Shown: positions 7,532-15,572 of the stretch, one piece after another | Position numbering within the stretch: position 1 is the first letter of the stretch | Layout: each line of letters opens with the position of its first letter | Source: Dyella mobilis | Lineage (GTDB): Bacteria > Pseudomonadota > Gammaproteobacteria > Xanthomonadales > Rhodanobacteraceae | Reading direction: 5' to 3' | Assembly: GCF_016904945.1 (NCBI RefSeq) | Contig: NZ_JADIKF010000039.1 | Span: 248,001 to 312,000 of the forward strand | Length of the DNA stretch: 64,000 bases | Program-made: the position numbers and the translations under genes | Notes under the pieces: model-generated | The model's database searches: none | Seen by the model: only the letters and a program-made list of their open reading frames with translations | Told to the model about the DNA's origin: nothing

Positions 7532-9495
7532 GCCAGTGGCTGCATCAGTTCCATTTCCTGGAGCCGGAGTGGCTGTTTGGCCTGCTGGCCCTGCCGCTGT
7601 TGTGGTGGTTTGGCTCGCTTGGCGATGCCTCCCGGCGTGAGCTCAGTCGCTTGGCCGATCCGGAACTGCTGCCGCATCTGCTTGGTGGCAGTGTGCAACG
7701 TGCGCGATGGCCATCCGGACTGCTTGCCCTGGGATGGATACTTAGCGTGCTCGCCTTGTCCGGTCCGACCTGGAGTCGCATCGCCGAACCTTTCTATGCG
7801 AATCGTGCCGCACAGGTCGTCGCGATCTCGCTGTCGCAGCATGCGCTCGCGCACGACGTAGCGCCCAGCCGCATGGATCGGGCGCGCTACAAGGCACGGG
7901 ATCTTCTCGCCGCGAACAAGGACGGCTTGAATGCCTTGATCGGTTACGCCGGGCAATCCTTTGTCGTCGCACCGTTAACCAGCGATGCACATAGCCTGGA
8001 TGACCTGCTCGATGCCATGGCGCCCGATACCATGCCGGTGGATGGCAATGATGCCGCGCAGGCCATAGAGCAGGGCGTGCAGTTGATTCAGCACGCCAAG
8101 GAGGCAGGCGGTTCGATCGTGCTCATTACCGATGACGCCGATGCGGATGCGCAGGTGGCCGCACGCAAGGCATTGGCCTCCGGCGTACGCGTTTCAGTGC
8201 TCGGCATGGGAACCGAGCAAGGTGCGCCAGTAACGCAATCGGACGGAAGTTTCATGCACGACGACCAGGGCAATATCGTGGTGGCGCGCCGTCACGATCA
8301 GAATCTGCGCGAGCTGGCGCAGGCAGGTGGTGGTGCCTATGTCGCTATGAGCGATGACGGCAGCGACGTTGCCGCATTGCGCGCCCAACTGCAGCCGGCG
8401 CAACACGCTTCCCTTGCGCAGGGCCAAAGCGGCGATGCATGGCAGGACCGCGGACCGTGGCTGCTATTGCCTTTGCTACTGGTGGTGGCCATGGCGTTCC
8501 GGCGCGGCTGGGTGTTGGTGTTGCCTTTGGTGCTGCTGCCGCTTCTGCCGATGAATGCCCATGCATCGGGGTGGCAAGACTGGTGGCGGCGCCCCGATCA
8601 GCAGGCGGCAAGCGCACTCAAGCAAGGCAATGCCGCAGAAGCTCAGCAATTGGCACAGGATCCCGCGTTGCGCGGTGCCGCGGCCTATCGCGCCAAGGAT
8701 TTTTCCGCATCCGTGCAGGCGTTGCAGCAAGCCAAGGGAGCGGATGCGAAGTACAACCTCGGCAATGCGCTGGCTCGATTGGGCCGCTATCCGGACGCCA
8801 TCAAGGCTTACGACGAAGCGTTGAAACTCGATCCGCGCAACGAAGACGCGATCGCCAATCGCAAAGCGGTGTATGACGCAATGCAGCAGTCGACGCAAAA
8901 ATCGTCTTCGCAGCAGCAACAGAAGTCAGGCAGCGGTCAGAACGGCAAAAGCGGTCAAGCCGGGCAGGGTAGTCAATCGCAACAGTCGCCGGGTCAGCAA
9001 GGTCGCGGCTCGTCTTCCGGGCAAGGCCAGTCTGGCCAGCAGCAAGACAGCGCACGACAAAATGGCCAGGACCAAAACAATCCGCAGCAAAGAAATGACG
9101 AGCAGAACGGCGAGCAGAAGAAAGATCAACAACCGTCGTCGCAGTCGGGCAATGATTCCGACCAGGCTAAGCAACGAGCGAACCGGGACGCAGCCAGCCA
9201 GAATCCCGCACCTTCTTCTTCGACGGAACAAGCGAAGGCCGACAAGGCCCAGCAAGGTTTGCAGGCGCAAATGAACAACGCGCTCGCGCAGGCGGAAAAG
9301 CCTGCGCAGAAGCCCGCGCCTACGCACGAACTGGGTATGACCGACAGCGACGATCCCCTGTCGAAACTTCCCAATGACGTGCGGCGCAATCTGCAACGCG
9401 TGCCTGATGATCCGGGTGCATTGTTGCGAAGGAAGTTCGAGCTGGAATATCGCGAGCGCATGGGTGCCCAACCGGATGCTGGAGATCAACCATGA
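7528..9495 (+). CDS. VWA-TPR fusion protein (BatB/BatC-like), degenerate MIDAS
   Basis: A 655-residue fusion of a BatB-like VWA membrane protein with a BatC-like TPR protein. Residues 1-80 hold two transmembrane helices, about 95-290 the VWA domain, about 305-345 a further hydrophobic stretch, and about 360-450 TPR repeats (YNLGNALARLGRYPDAIKAY). Residues about 455-600 are a Gln/Ser/Gly-rich low-complexity region, then a conserved C-terminal motif (LPNDVRRNLQRVPDDPGALL). The MIDAS motif DxSxS, intact in the preceding gene, here reads S101-L-S-Q-H105, so metal binding is probably lost, although flanking residues (LAHDVAPSRMDRARYKA) are well conserved. Starts in ATGA with the previous gene; ends in ATGA with batD. 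Confidence 0.9.
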   Translation: MSQWLHQFHFLEPEWLFGLLALPLLWWFGSLGDASRRELSRLADPELLPHLLGGSVQRARWPSGLLALGWILSVLALSGPTWSRIAEPFYANRAAQVVAISLSQHALAHDVAPSRMDRARYKARDLLAANKDGLNALIGYAGQSFVVAPLTSDAHSLDDLLDAMAPDTMPVDGNDAAQAIEQGVQLIQHAKEAGGSIVLITDDADADAQVAARKALASGVRVSVLGMGTEQGAPVTQSDGSFMHDDQGNIVVARRHDQNLRELAQAGGGAYVAMSDDGSDVAALRAQLQPAQHASLAQGQSGDAWQDRGPWLLLPLLLVVAMAFRRGWVLVLPLVLLPLLPMNAHASGWQDWWRRPDQQAASALKQGNAAEAQQLAQDPALRGAAAYRAKDFSASVQALQQAKGADAKYNLGNALARLGRYPDAIKAYDEALKLDPRNEDAIANRKAVYDAMQQSTQKSSSQQQQKSGSGQNGKSGQAGQGSQSQQSPGQQGRGSSSGQGQSGQQQDSARQNGQDQNNPQQRNDEQNGEQKKDQQPSSQSGNDSDQAKQRANRDAASQNPAPSSSTEQAKADKAQQGLQAQMNNALAQAEKPAQKPAPTHELGMTDSDDPLSKLPNDVRRNLQRVPDDPGALLRRKFELEYRERMGAQPDAGDQP

Positions 9496-11201
9496 GTTAT
9501 CGCTGGTTGCTGCTGCTTTGCCTGCTGCTTCCGCTTGGTGCGTCGGCAGCCAGCGTGCAGGCTTCGCTCGACCGCAATGATGTCCGTCTCGGCGAGACCG
9601 TGACGCTCAATGTGCGCATCAATGGCAGCATGAATGCGAACACGCCCGATCTCAGCGTGCTGGACAACGATTTCGAGGTGCTGGGCAGCTCGACCAATAG
9701 CTCACTAACGGTGGTGAACGGTCGTCAGAATGCAGAGCTGATCATAGGCATCGCTTTGCGGCCCAAGCACGTTGGCGATCTGCAGATCCCGTCGCTGACG
9801 GTGGCCGGTAGCCAGACCGCGCCGCTGACCCTGCACGTAGGACCGCCGGACACTTCCACCAGTACGAGCGCGCGCAAAGACATCTTCATAGAAACGAGCG
9901 CCGCACCGGACCACGTCTATACCGGCCAGCAATTGCTCTACACCGTGCGCCTGTTTCTGGCCGTCAATCTCAACGGCGGCACCCTGCCTGACCCGCATCC
10001 CGACGGCGTGGACGTACGGCGCCTCGGTAACGACACCGATTACGAAGTCGAGCGCAACGGTCGCCGCTATCAGGTGATCGAGCGGCGCTACGCGATGATT
10101 CCGCAACGTGCCGGTGCGCTGACCATTCCCTCGATCGAATTTCAGGGCGAGGCGGTGGAGCCTGGTAATCCGAACGATCCAGGCAGTTTTTTCGGTCAGG
10201 GCGGCTTGTTCGGCAACACCTCGCCGGTTACCGCCGATTCGTCTCCCGTCTCCGTGGATGTCCAGGCAGCGCCTGCCGATTGGGGTGCGACGTCATGGCT
10301 GCCGGCGCGCGACTTGACCCTCAAGGTCGAAGGTTTGCCGGGTGACGACAAGGCGCAGGTAGGACAACCCATCAATCTGCGCATGAGTATCGATGCGAAG
10401 GGGCTGCCTGCGGAGAGTTTGCCGGAGCCGAGCCTTCCGGCCATCGACGGCGCAACGGTTTATCCCGACCAGTCGACCACCGCCACGCACGATGACGGTC
10501 AGTGGCTGAGCGGACACCGTGGGCGCGGTTTTGCGATTTTTCCGCAGCATGCGGGGACACTGACCATTCCGGCGATCAGTCTCACCTGGTTCGATGTGCA
10601 AAGCGGGCAGAAGAAAACCGCAGCCATTCCCGCACACACCTTGACTGTCGCGGCGGCGGCAAACAGTGGCCCAACGGCTTCCTCGTCGACAGGCACGGCT
10701 GCGGCACCTGTCCCGGCGCAAGCACAGAGCGCGAATCAAGGCGTGCCGGCTGTATCGACTACGCCATGGCGTTGGATTGCGCTTGGCAGCATCGGTCTGT
10801 GGCTGATCAGCATGCTTGCGTGGTGGTGGTCGCGCCGCCAACGTCAAACGAAGCCGCCGGTTTCCGGACCATCTATCCAGGAATCGTCACGGGCATCGCG
10901 CCAAGCCTTCATGGAGGCAGCGCGTGGCAATGATCGAGCGACGCAGGCGCGGCGCCTGCTCGCGTGGGCACGCAGCGAACGGCCGGGATTGCACAACCTC
11001 GGGCAGCTATCTGCGGCGCTCGCATCGGAACCGCAGCGCGCTGCGATCGAGCGGTTGCAGCAACTGCAGTACGCCCGAGCGGGGGTTGACGACGGCAGCG
11101 ACCTGGCGGCGGTATTCGCGCAGGGTTTCGACTGGAAGAGTGAGGGTGGGCCGCAACAGGATTCGCCCTTGCCGCCGCTCTATCCCTTCAAGCTTGATTG
11201 A
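9492..11201 (+). CDS. batD: BatD family protein
   Basis: A 569-residue BatD-type protein: signal peptide ([20 protein letters not shown]), a large periplasmic part of beta-sandwich repeats ([19 protein letters not shown], then further modules with [20 protein letters not shown]), one transmembrane helix near residues 415-435 ([19 protein letters not shown]) and a ~120-residue cytoplasmic tail ([20 protein letters not shown]). This is the usual BatD layout and the usual last position in the operon. It shares 4 bp with the preceding gene. Its 3' end overlaps the convergent macrodomain gene by 14 bp, leaving no room for a terminator between them. Confidence 0.9.
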   Translation: MSYRWLLLLCLLLPLGASAASVQASLDRNDVRLGETVTLNVRINGSMNANTPDLSVLDNDFEVLGSSTNSSLTVVNGRQNAELIIGIALRPKHVGDLQIPSLTVAGSQTAPLTLHVGPPDTSTSTSARKDIFIETSAAPDHVYTGQQLLYTVRLFLAVNLNGGTLPDPHPDGVDVRRLGNDTDYEVERNGRRYQVIERRYAMIPQRAGALTIPSIEFQGEAVEPGNPNDPGSFFGQGGLFGNTSPVTADSSPVSVDVQAAPADWGATSWLPARDLTLKVEGLPGDDKAQVGQPINLRMSIDAKGLPAESLPEPSLPAIDGATVYPDQSTTATHDDGQWLSGHRGRGFAIFPQHAGTLTIPAISLTWFDVQSGQKKTAAIPAHTLTVAAAANSGPTASSSTGTAAAPVPAQAQSANQGVPAVSTTPWRWIALGSIGLWLISMLAWWWSRRQRQTKPPVSGPSIQESSRASRQAFMEAARGNDRATQARRLLAWARSERPGLHNLGQLSAALASEPQRAAIERLQQLQYARAGVDDGSDLAAVFAQGFDWKSEGGPQQDSPLPPLYPFKLD

Positions 11202-11709
11202 GCGCGTGTTGCCAGATCGCGGACATCGCCTGGTCGAAGCAGCACAGTTGTACGTCCAGATTGGGGCGATCAGCCAGTTCGTCGCGTAAGGCAGCGATGG
11301 CAACCACGGCGGCCTGCTCTGGCGGATAACCGTAGACGCCGCAGCTGATCGCCGGGAAGCCGACACTGTGCAACTGATGCTGGACGGCCAGTGCCATGCT
11401 GCTGCGATAGCAACTGGCCAGCAATACCGCTTCCCCGGCGCGGCCTCCATGCCACACGGGGCCGACAGTGTGGATTACGTAGCGTGCCGGCAGTCGGAAG
11501 CCTGGTGTTATGCGGGCCTCGCCGGTAGGACAGCGGACACCTGGTGCTACCTCTGGCAATGCCCTGCAGACAGCCAGCAGGTCCGGTCCTGCGGCCCGGT
11601 GGATGGCACCATCCACGCCGCCGCCACCCAATAGCCCGGGGTTGGCGGCGTTGACGATGGCATCCAGCGCCAGTCGGGTGAGGTCGGCGGTGATGACGAC
11701 AATCGGCAT
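11188..11709 (-). CDS. macrodomain protein, probable O-acetyl-ADP-ribose deacetylase
   Basis: A 173-residue stand-alone macrodomain of the YmdB/MacroD type, which hydrolyses O-acetyl-ADP-ribose and can remove mono-ADP-ribose from proteins. The ADP-ribose-binding motifs are clear: ITADLTRL at the start, [30 protein letters not shown] and the C-terminal phosphate loop [15 protein letters not shown]. The Asn and the catalytic-loop Asp (GGGGVDGAI) of the active family are present. I place the start at ATG 11709 (MPIVVITAD); the frame continues upstream to 11775, but that part is inside the inverted-repeat element. It converges on and overlaps batD by 14 bp. Confidence 0.9.
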   Translation of the reverse strand: MPIVVITADLTRLALDAIVNAANPGLLGGGGVDGAIHRAAGPDLLAVCRALPEVAPGVRCPTGEARITPGFRLPARYVIHTVGPVWHGGRAGEAVLLASCYRSSMALAVQHQLHSVGFPAISCGVYGYPPEQAAVVAIAALRDELADRPNLDVQLCCFDQAMSAIWQHALNQA

Positions 11710-11747
11710 TCGTTGAGGTTGCTCTGATCTATTCCACGCACCCGGCA

Positions 11748-11842
11748 TGACGTCCAGAAGGCCCGCAGGCTGCACCGCGCGGCGCAGGGCATGGCCGTCT
11801 GTTCAAGACGCGCGGTGCAGCCTGCGGGCCTTCTGGACGTCA
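11748..11842. repeat. hairpin A of the 289-bp element
   Basis: Arms 11748-11781 and 11809-11842 are perfect reverse complements over 34 of 34 bases, starting TGACGTCC and ending GGACGTCA. The 27-nt loop is 11782-11808. The loop's 3' part, GTCTGTTCAAGA, is nearly complementary to the start of loop B. Confidence 0.95.
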
Positions 11843-11870
11843 CCCCGTCTTTCAATTCTGACTGCTGGGG

Positions 11871-11966
11871 CCGCACAGTATGCGCGTTGGGCGGCATCCC
11901 AGCGTCTTGACAGACAGCCAGTCTGCCTGCACCGCTGGGATGCCACCCAACGCGCATACTGTGCGG
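11871..11966. repeat. hairpin B of the 289-bp element
   Basis: Arms 11871-11904 and 11933-11966 match as reverse complements at 33 of 34 bases; the one difference leaves a G-T pair. They start CCGCACAG and end CTGTGCGG. The 28-nt loop 11905-11932 begins TCTTGACAGAC, close to the reverse complement of the end of loop A. The stem sequence shows no resemblance to stem A. Confidence 0.95.
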
Positions 11967-12052
11967 TGACGGGTACGTGGAATAGATCAGAGCAACCTTA
12001 AGGCCGTTTAGGCTTATGCTTGGGGCACGTAACACCCAGAGTGCTACACATC

Positions 12053-12526
12053 ATGGCAAACCCGGAAGACATTTCCTTTGGTTACCTGCTCAATGACGTC
12101 ACCTTGCTGTTCCGCAAGCACTTCGACCGGCGGGCGGTGAAGTTTGGGCTGACTCGCGCCCAATGGCGCGCCACCAAGATGCTGTACCACCGCGAAGGCC
12201 TGCGGCAGACGGAGCTGGCTGAATTTCTGGAGATGGAGCCGATCGCGGTAGGTCGCGTGATCGATCGCCTGCAAGCTGCAGGGTTCGTCGAACGGCGGCC
12301 CGATCCGAAAGACCGGCGTGCCTGGCGCCTCTACACCACCGCGCAGGCCAGCGGGGTGATTGACGACATGGAGCGCATTGCCTACGAGTTGCGCCGCGAG
12401 TGCACGGCGGGCGTCACCTATGAGGAGCTGTCCCAGGCGATGGACGTGATGACCCGCATCAAGGAAAACCTGCAAGCGCTCGATACGAGCGAGGCACCCG
12501 CCGAATCAGTGGCAAAACAGGGCTGA
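12053..12526 (+). CDS. MarR family transcriptional regulator
   Basis: A 157-residue winged-helix MarR regulator. The helix-turn-helix is in LRQTELAEFLEMEPIAVGRV and the wing contains the family signature RRPDPKDRRAWRLYTT. Helices at both ends (FGYLLNDVTLLFRKHFDRRA and the Glu/Met-rich C-terminus) form the dimer interface. MarR proteins bind short palindromes and usually respond to small phenolic ligands; the target here is not evident. ATG 12053 is preceded by a frame open to 12020 that starts with TTG and is unlikely. The gene begins 51 nt after the 289-bp inverted-repeat element, so its promoter probably lies in or beside that element. It ends at a bidirectional terminator. Confidence 0.92.
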   Translation: MANPEDISFGYLLNDVTLLFRKHFDRRAVKFGLTRAQWRATKMLYHREGLRQTELAEFLEMEPIAVGRVIDRLQAAGFVERRPDPKDRRAWRLYTTAQASGVIDDMERIAYELRRECTAGVTYEELSQAMDVMTRIKENLQALDTSEAPAESVAKQG

Positions 12527-12549
12527 AACTGACGCCGGCGGCATGACGG

Positions 12550-12576
12550 AAAAAGGCGGCCATGGGCCGCCTTTTT
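12550..12576. terminator. bidirectional terminator between marR-type gene and M28 peptidase gene
   Basis: AAAAAGGCGGCC, a 3-nt loop ATG, then GGCCGCCTTTTT: a 12-bp perfect stem with an A-tract on one side and a T-tract on the other. It therefore works for both converging genes, the MarR gene ending at 12526 and the peptidase gene ending at 12604. Confidence 0.88.
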
Positions 12577-12603
12577 CACGTTGATGGCATGGTGCGGCGG
12601 GAT

Positions 12604-14046
12604 TCAATCGCCAGCGCCATCGCCGGCAAAGGCCCCTGGAGCCGAACCGAAATCGCCGTCGGCCTGCGCTGCCATGTAGGTGAACACGGCGTACACCGCG
12701 ACATTCTGCGCGAGTTGCTGCGGGTCGATCTTGTCCAGCGTGTCGTTGGCCGTGTGGTGCCAATCGAAGTAGTGAGTGGCATCCTGACTGAGCGTCAGCG
12801 CGGCCATGCCCTTGAGGTGCATCTGCGAGAGATCCGATCCGCCGCCGCCCGGGAGCTTTGCGTCGTAGGCCACCCCAATCGGCTTGAGCACCTTGGCAAT
12901 CTGCTCGATCGCGCCGCGTGCTTGCGGTTTGACGCTTGCGCTCATCTGGTACACCGGTCCTGCGCCCAGATCGGATTCGGTGCCGAGCTGGAATTTGCCC
13001 ACTTCCGCAGCGTGTTTCTCCGCATAGGCGCGCCCGCCCCACAGGCCCATTTCCTCGTTGGCGAAGGCAATCACCCTGACCGTGCGATCGGGGCGTTGCG
13101 GCAGGTCGTGGATCAATTTGGCGGCGCCCAGGGCGATAGCTACCCCCGCACCGTCGTCGATGGCGCCGGTGCCCGGGTCCCAGGAATCGAGATGGCCGCC
13201 GATGACGACCACCTGGTCGGGGTATTTGCGCCCGACGATATCGCCGATCACGTTGTAGCCGGTGTATTGGCCTTCGATGCCGCAATCCAGGTCAAGCTTG
13301 ACCGTGACGGGCTTGCCGTAGGCCAGTACGCGTTCGAGCTGGTCGGCATCCGGATTGGACAGGGCCGCGGCAGGGATGGACTTGGCCGGATCGCGAAAAT
13401 CGGTGAGGCCGGTATGCGGCGTGCGACTGTCGGCATCGGTACCGGCCGAGCGCAACAGGAACCCGGCGGCGCCTTTGGCGGCAGCCGTCGGCGGCCCTTC
13501 TTCGCGGATGCCTCCGCCGATGCCGTAATCGTGCCCATCCTTGGTGCGATGCATGCGATAGCCGATATAGACGATTTTGCCCTTCACGGTGCCAGGATCA
13601 GCGGCCTTCAGTGCTTCCAGGCTCGGGAATTGCACGATCTGCGCGGTAAGCCCGCCGTTGGGCGTGCCCGGCGAGTAACCCAGGGCGGTCAGCGTCAGCG
13701 ATTGCGGGAAAGGCGCCACGATCGCTCCGTGTTCGCTGCGGCGTACCCACAGCGGATACGTCACCGCCTCGGTATAGACCTTGTCGAAACCCAAGGCCTT
13801 GAACTTGGCGATCGCCCATTCGCGTGCGCGCGGATCGTTGGCGCTGCCGGCCAGGCGGGGACCGATTTCCGTCGTCAGCGACTTGACCACCTGATAAGCG
13901 GTGTCATCGTGCATCGCCTCGTTGCGCAGTTGCTCGGCGGTTTGCACGGCGGCAGCGGGAATGGTGGTGGGCGCTTCTGCAGCGCAGGCACGTCCATGGG
14001 CCAGCACCAGGCTGGCGGTGAGCAGGGCAAGAACGGGGCGTTGCAT
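12604..14046 (-). CDS. secreted M28 family zinc peptidase
   Basis: A 480-residue exported metallopeptidase of family M28 (Zn aminopeptidase/carboxypeptidase fold). The signal peptide is MQRPVLALLTASLVLAHGRACA; a PA-like insert domain lies around residues 130-260. The zinc ligands are visible: H285 in IGGHLDSWDPGTG, D297 in AIDDGAG, E331/E332 in FANEEMGLWGGRAYAEKH, and a late His in HYFDWHHTANDTLDKID. The start at ATG 14046 has AGGAGCC upstream; the frame is open to 14187, but the extra 47 residues are basic and would spoil the signal peptide. Substrate not deducible; related proteins are annotated as aminopeptidases or glutamate carboxypeptidase-like. Confidence 0.93.
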   Translation of the reverse strand: MQRPVLALLTASLVLAHGRACAAEAPTTIPAAAVQTAEQLRNEAMHDDTAYQVVKSLTTEIGPRLAGSANDPRAREWAIAKFKALGFDKVYTEAVTYPLWVRRSEHGAIVAPFPQSLTLTALGYSPGTPNGGLTAQIVQFPSLEALKAADPGTVKGKIVYIGYRMHRTKDGHDYGIGGGIREEGPPTAAAKGAAGFLLRSAGTDADSRTPHTGLTDFRDPAKSIPAAALSNPDADQLERVLAYGKPVTVKLDLDCGIEGQYTGYNVIGDIVGRKYPDQVVVIGGHLDSWDPGTGAIDDGAGVAIALGAAKLIHDLPQRPDRTVRVIAFANEEMGLWGGRAYAEKHAAEVGKFQLGTESDLGAGPVYQMSASVKPQARGAIEQIAKVLKPIGVAYDAKLPGGGGSDLSQMHLKGMAALTLSQDATHYFDWHHTANDTLDKIDPQQLAQNVAVYAVFTYMAAQADGDFGSAPGAFAGDGAGD

Positions 14047-14257
14047 GGTGGCTCCTGATGATCCGGCGAAGTGCAGAGGGCCTGAAGATGCAGCCGACAA
14101 CGTGCCATGCCGCCACGACCGCACCTGCATGCAGGCGGAAAACGGCTGCATGGTCGTGGATCGATCAGAACCCCTGCGAACCCTCATTATGGAGTGATTC
14201 CCGGGCGGCGCTCAGGCCGGAAGTCACGACTTCTGACGCGCAGCCCGGTTTTTGCGC

Positions 14258-14659
14258 TTACTGTTTGTTCTTCAGCAGATCGCGAATTTCAGTCAACAAG
14301 ACCACATCCGGCGGCGTGGCCGCGGCCGCCTTGGTATAGAACTTGTTGACGACCTTCACCAGGATGAAGATGGCGAACGCAAGGATGATGAACGCGATGA
14401 TGGTGTTGACGAAGCTGCCGTAGTTGACGGCGATTTCCGGAATCTTGTGCGCCGGATTGCTGTTGTCGGCAGGCCGGATCACCCATTTCATCGCCGAGAA
14501 ATCGATGCCTCCGGTGAGCCACCCGATCGGCGGCATGATGACGTCGCTGACCAGCGAGGTCACGATCTTGCCGAAGGCAGCACCGATGACGATACCTACG
14601 GCCATGTCCACCACGTTGCCGCGGACGGCAAATTCCTTGAATTCCTGCAGCATGCCCAT
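14258..14659 (-). CDS. mscL: large-conductance mechanosensitive channel MscL
   Basis: MscL, 133 residues, forms the pentameric inner-membrane channel that opens under osmotic downshock. Family features are all present: the amphipathic N-terminal helix (MLQEFKEFAVRGNVVDMAVG), TM1 with the hydrophobic pore lining (VGIVIGAAFGKIVTSLVSDV), the periplasmic loop (MPPIGWLTGGIDFSAMKWVI), TM2 (IAFIILAFAIFILVKVVNKF) and the charged C-terminal bundle helix (LLTEIRDLLKNK). Length is normal. It is a single gene on the minus strand, about 210 nt downstream of the divergently read M28 gene's start region and 190 nt from the FAH gene. Confidence 0.97.
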   Translation of the reverse strand: MGMLQEFKEFAVRGNVVDMAVGIVIGAAFGKIVTSLVSDVIMPPIGWLTGGIDFSAMKWVIRPADNSNPAHKIPEIAVNYGSFVNTIIAFIILAFAIFILVKVVNKFYTKAAAATPPDVVLLTEIRDLLKNKQ

Positions 14660-14823
14660 TGTCGTCTCTCCGATTTGTACGCCGGATGGCGGTGTCGAGG
14701 TTAGTCAGGATATTGAGAAAGTGCTTTTCCCCCGCGACAGGCTGTCCACAACCTGCTTGAGCAGGCCGCTTCTCGCCGGCCCACCAACGCATGATGCAAA
14801 AGGAATGGCGATGAGGGAATAGG

Positions 14824-14843
14824 GGGCGCCTGCGAAAGGCGCC
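14824..14843 (-). terminator. possible terminator hairpin after the FAH-family gene
   Basis: GGCGCC, a 7-nt loop and GGCGCC form a short GC-only hairpin about 11 nt past the stop of the minus-strand FAH gene. There is no T-tract on the minus strand, so termination here is only a guess. Confidence 0.35.
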
Positions 14844-14853
14844 GGATTGCGTA

Positions 14854-15540
14854 TCAGACGACTTTGCCGTCGAGCGTGGCGATACCCTGCAACGCCGCGT
14901 GAAAGTGATCGCCGCGGTGCAGCGCAGCTACGCCGGCAGGCGTGCCCGTGAAGATAATGTCACCGGGCTTGAGTTCGAACAGCGTCGATAAGGCCTGGAT
15001 GATGTCGACCACGCTATGCACCATCTCGCCGAGGCGGCCGCGTTGGCGCAGCTGGCCGTTCACTTCCAGGCTGATTTCGGTGTCGGCATTGGGGTAGACC
15101 TCGGTGGCCGCCCGCAAGGCGGATACCGGCGCGGAATGATCAAAGCCCTTAGCCACGTCCCAGGGATGGCTTTTGGTCTTGGCGATGGCTTGCAGGTCGC
15201 GACGGGTAAGGTCCAGCCCCACGCCATAGCCGAACACGGCCGAGGCTGCCTGGGCGGCATCCAGGTCGCGTCCCCCGGACTTGAGCGCCACCACCATTTC
15301 CACCTCGTGGTGCAGGTCTGCGGTCGCCTGGGGATAGGGCAGGTCGGCACCGTCGGTGACCACCGCATCGGCGGGTTTGCAGAAGAACATGGGCGTGGAG
15401 CGGTCCACGCTGGCGCCCATTTCGCGGGCATGCTCGGCGTAGTTGCGGCCGACGCAGAATATGCGGCGGACCGGGAAACGTTCCTCGCGGCCGATGACGG
15501 GAAGGCTGGGAATGGCGGGCGGATCGATGACGTAGCGCAT
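14854..15540 (-). CDS. fumarylacetoacetate hydrolase (FAH) family protein
   Basis: A 228-residue FAH-superfamily enzyme, a family of Mg2+-dependent hydrolases/decarboxylases acting on beta-diketo acids (fumarylpyruvate, acylpyruvates, oxaloacetate). Motifs: IFCVGRNYAEHAREMG, the metal-ligand segment DLHHEVEMVVAL, GYGVGLDLTRRDLQ, KGFDHSAPV and the C-terminal GDIIFTGTPAGVAALHRGD. The short length and RNYAEHA motif fit the YcgM/acylpyruvase or fumarylpyruvate hydrolase branch, but the neighbours (mscL, a secreted protein) do not give a pathway. ATG 15540 begins directly before the conserved RYVIDPP segment. Confidence 0.92.
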   Translation of the reverse strand: MRYVIDPPAIPSLPVIGREERFPVRRIFCVGRNYAEHAREMGASVDRSTPMFFCKPADAVVTDGADLPYPQATADLHHEVEMVVALKSGGRDLDAAQAASAVFGYGVGLDLTRRDLQAIAKTKSHPWDVAKGFDHSAPVSALRAATEVYPNADTEISLEVNGQLRQRGRLGEMVHSVVDIIQALSTLFELKPGDIIFTGTPAGVAALHRGDHFHAALQGIATLDGKVV

Positions 15541-15572
15541 GGCCCAAGACTAGCAGCTATGTCTGGGCGTCT

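Larger units (their letters stand above)
11713..12001. repeat. 289-bp symmetrical element of three inverted repeats (potential three-way junction)
   Basis: An outer pair of arms, 11713-11744 and 11970-12001, can form a 32-bp stem with one mismatch and one G-T pair. Inside lie two hairpins of equal size: A (34-bp stem, 27-nt loop) and B (34-bp stem, 28-nt loop). The linkers are 3 nt, 28 nt and 3 nt, so the whole element is symmetrical about 11857. The central linker (CCCC...GGGG) is itself weakly palindromic. The loops of A and B are reverse-complementary to each other (about 22 of 28 aligned positions), but their stems are unrelated. It fills most of the 343-nt gap between the macrodomain and MarR genes. 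No gene is seen inside. I do not recognise the element. Confidence 0.93.

Noticed and set aside
11747..12001. An 84-codon frame within the inverted-repeat element, and the upstream extensions of the macrodomain and MarR frames into it
   Set aside because: Its sequence follows from the paired arms, so it reads repeated segments in both halves (RPAGCTAR); no ribosome site or homology pattern. Genes start just outside the element.
12562..14058. A 498-codon open frame on the plus strand opposite the M28 peptidase gene
   Set aside because: It is an antisense shadow of a high-GC gene: composition is Arg/Gly/His-rich with no family motif, while the minus strand has full M28 zinc motifs and a signal peptide.
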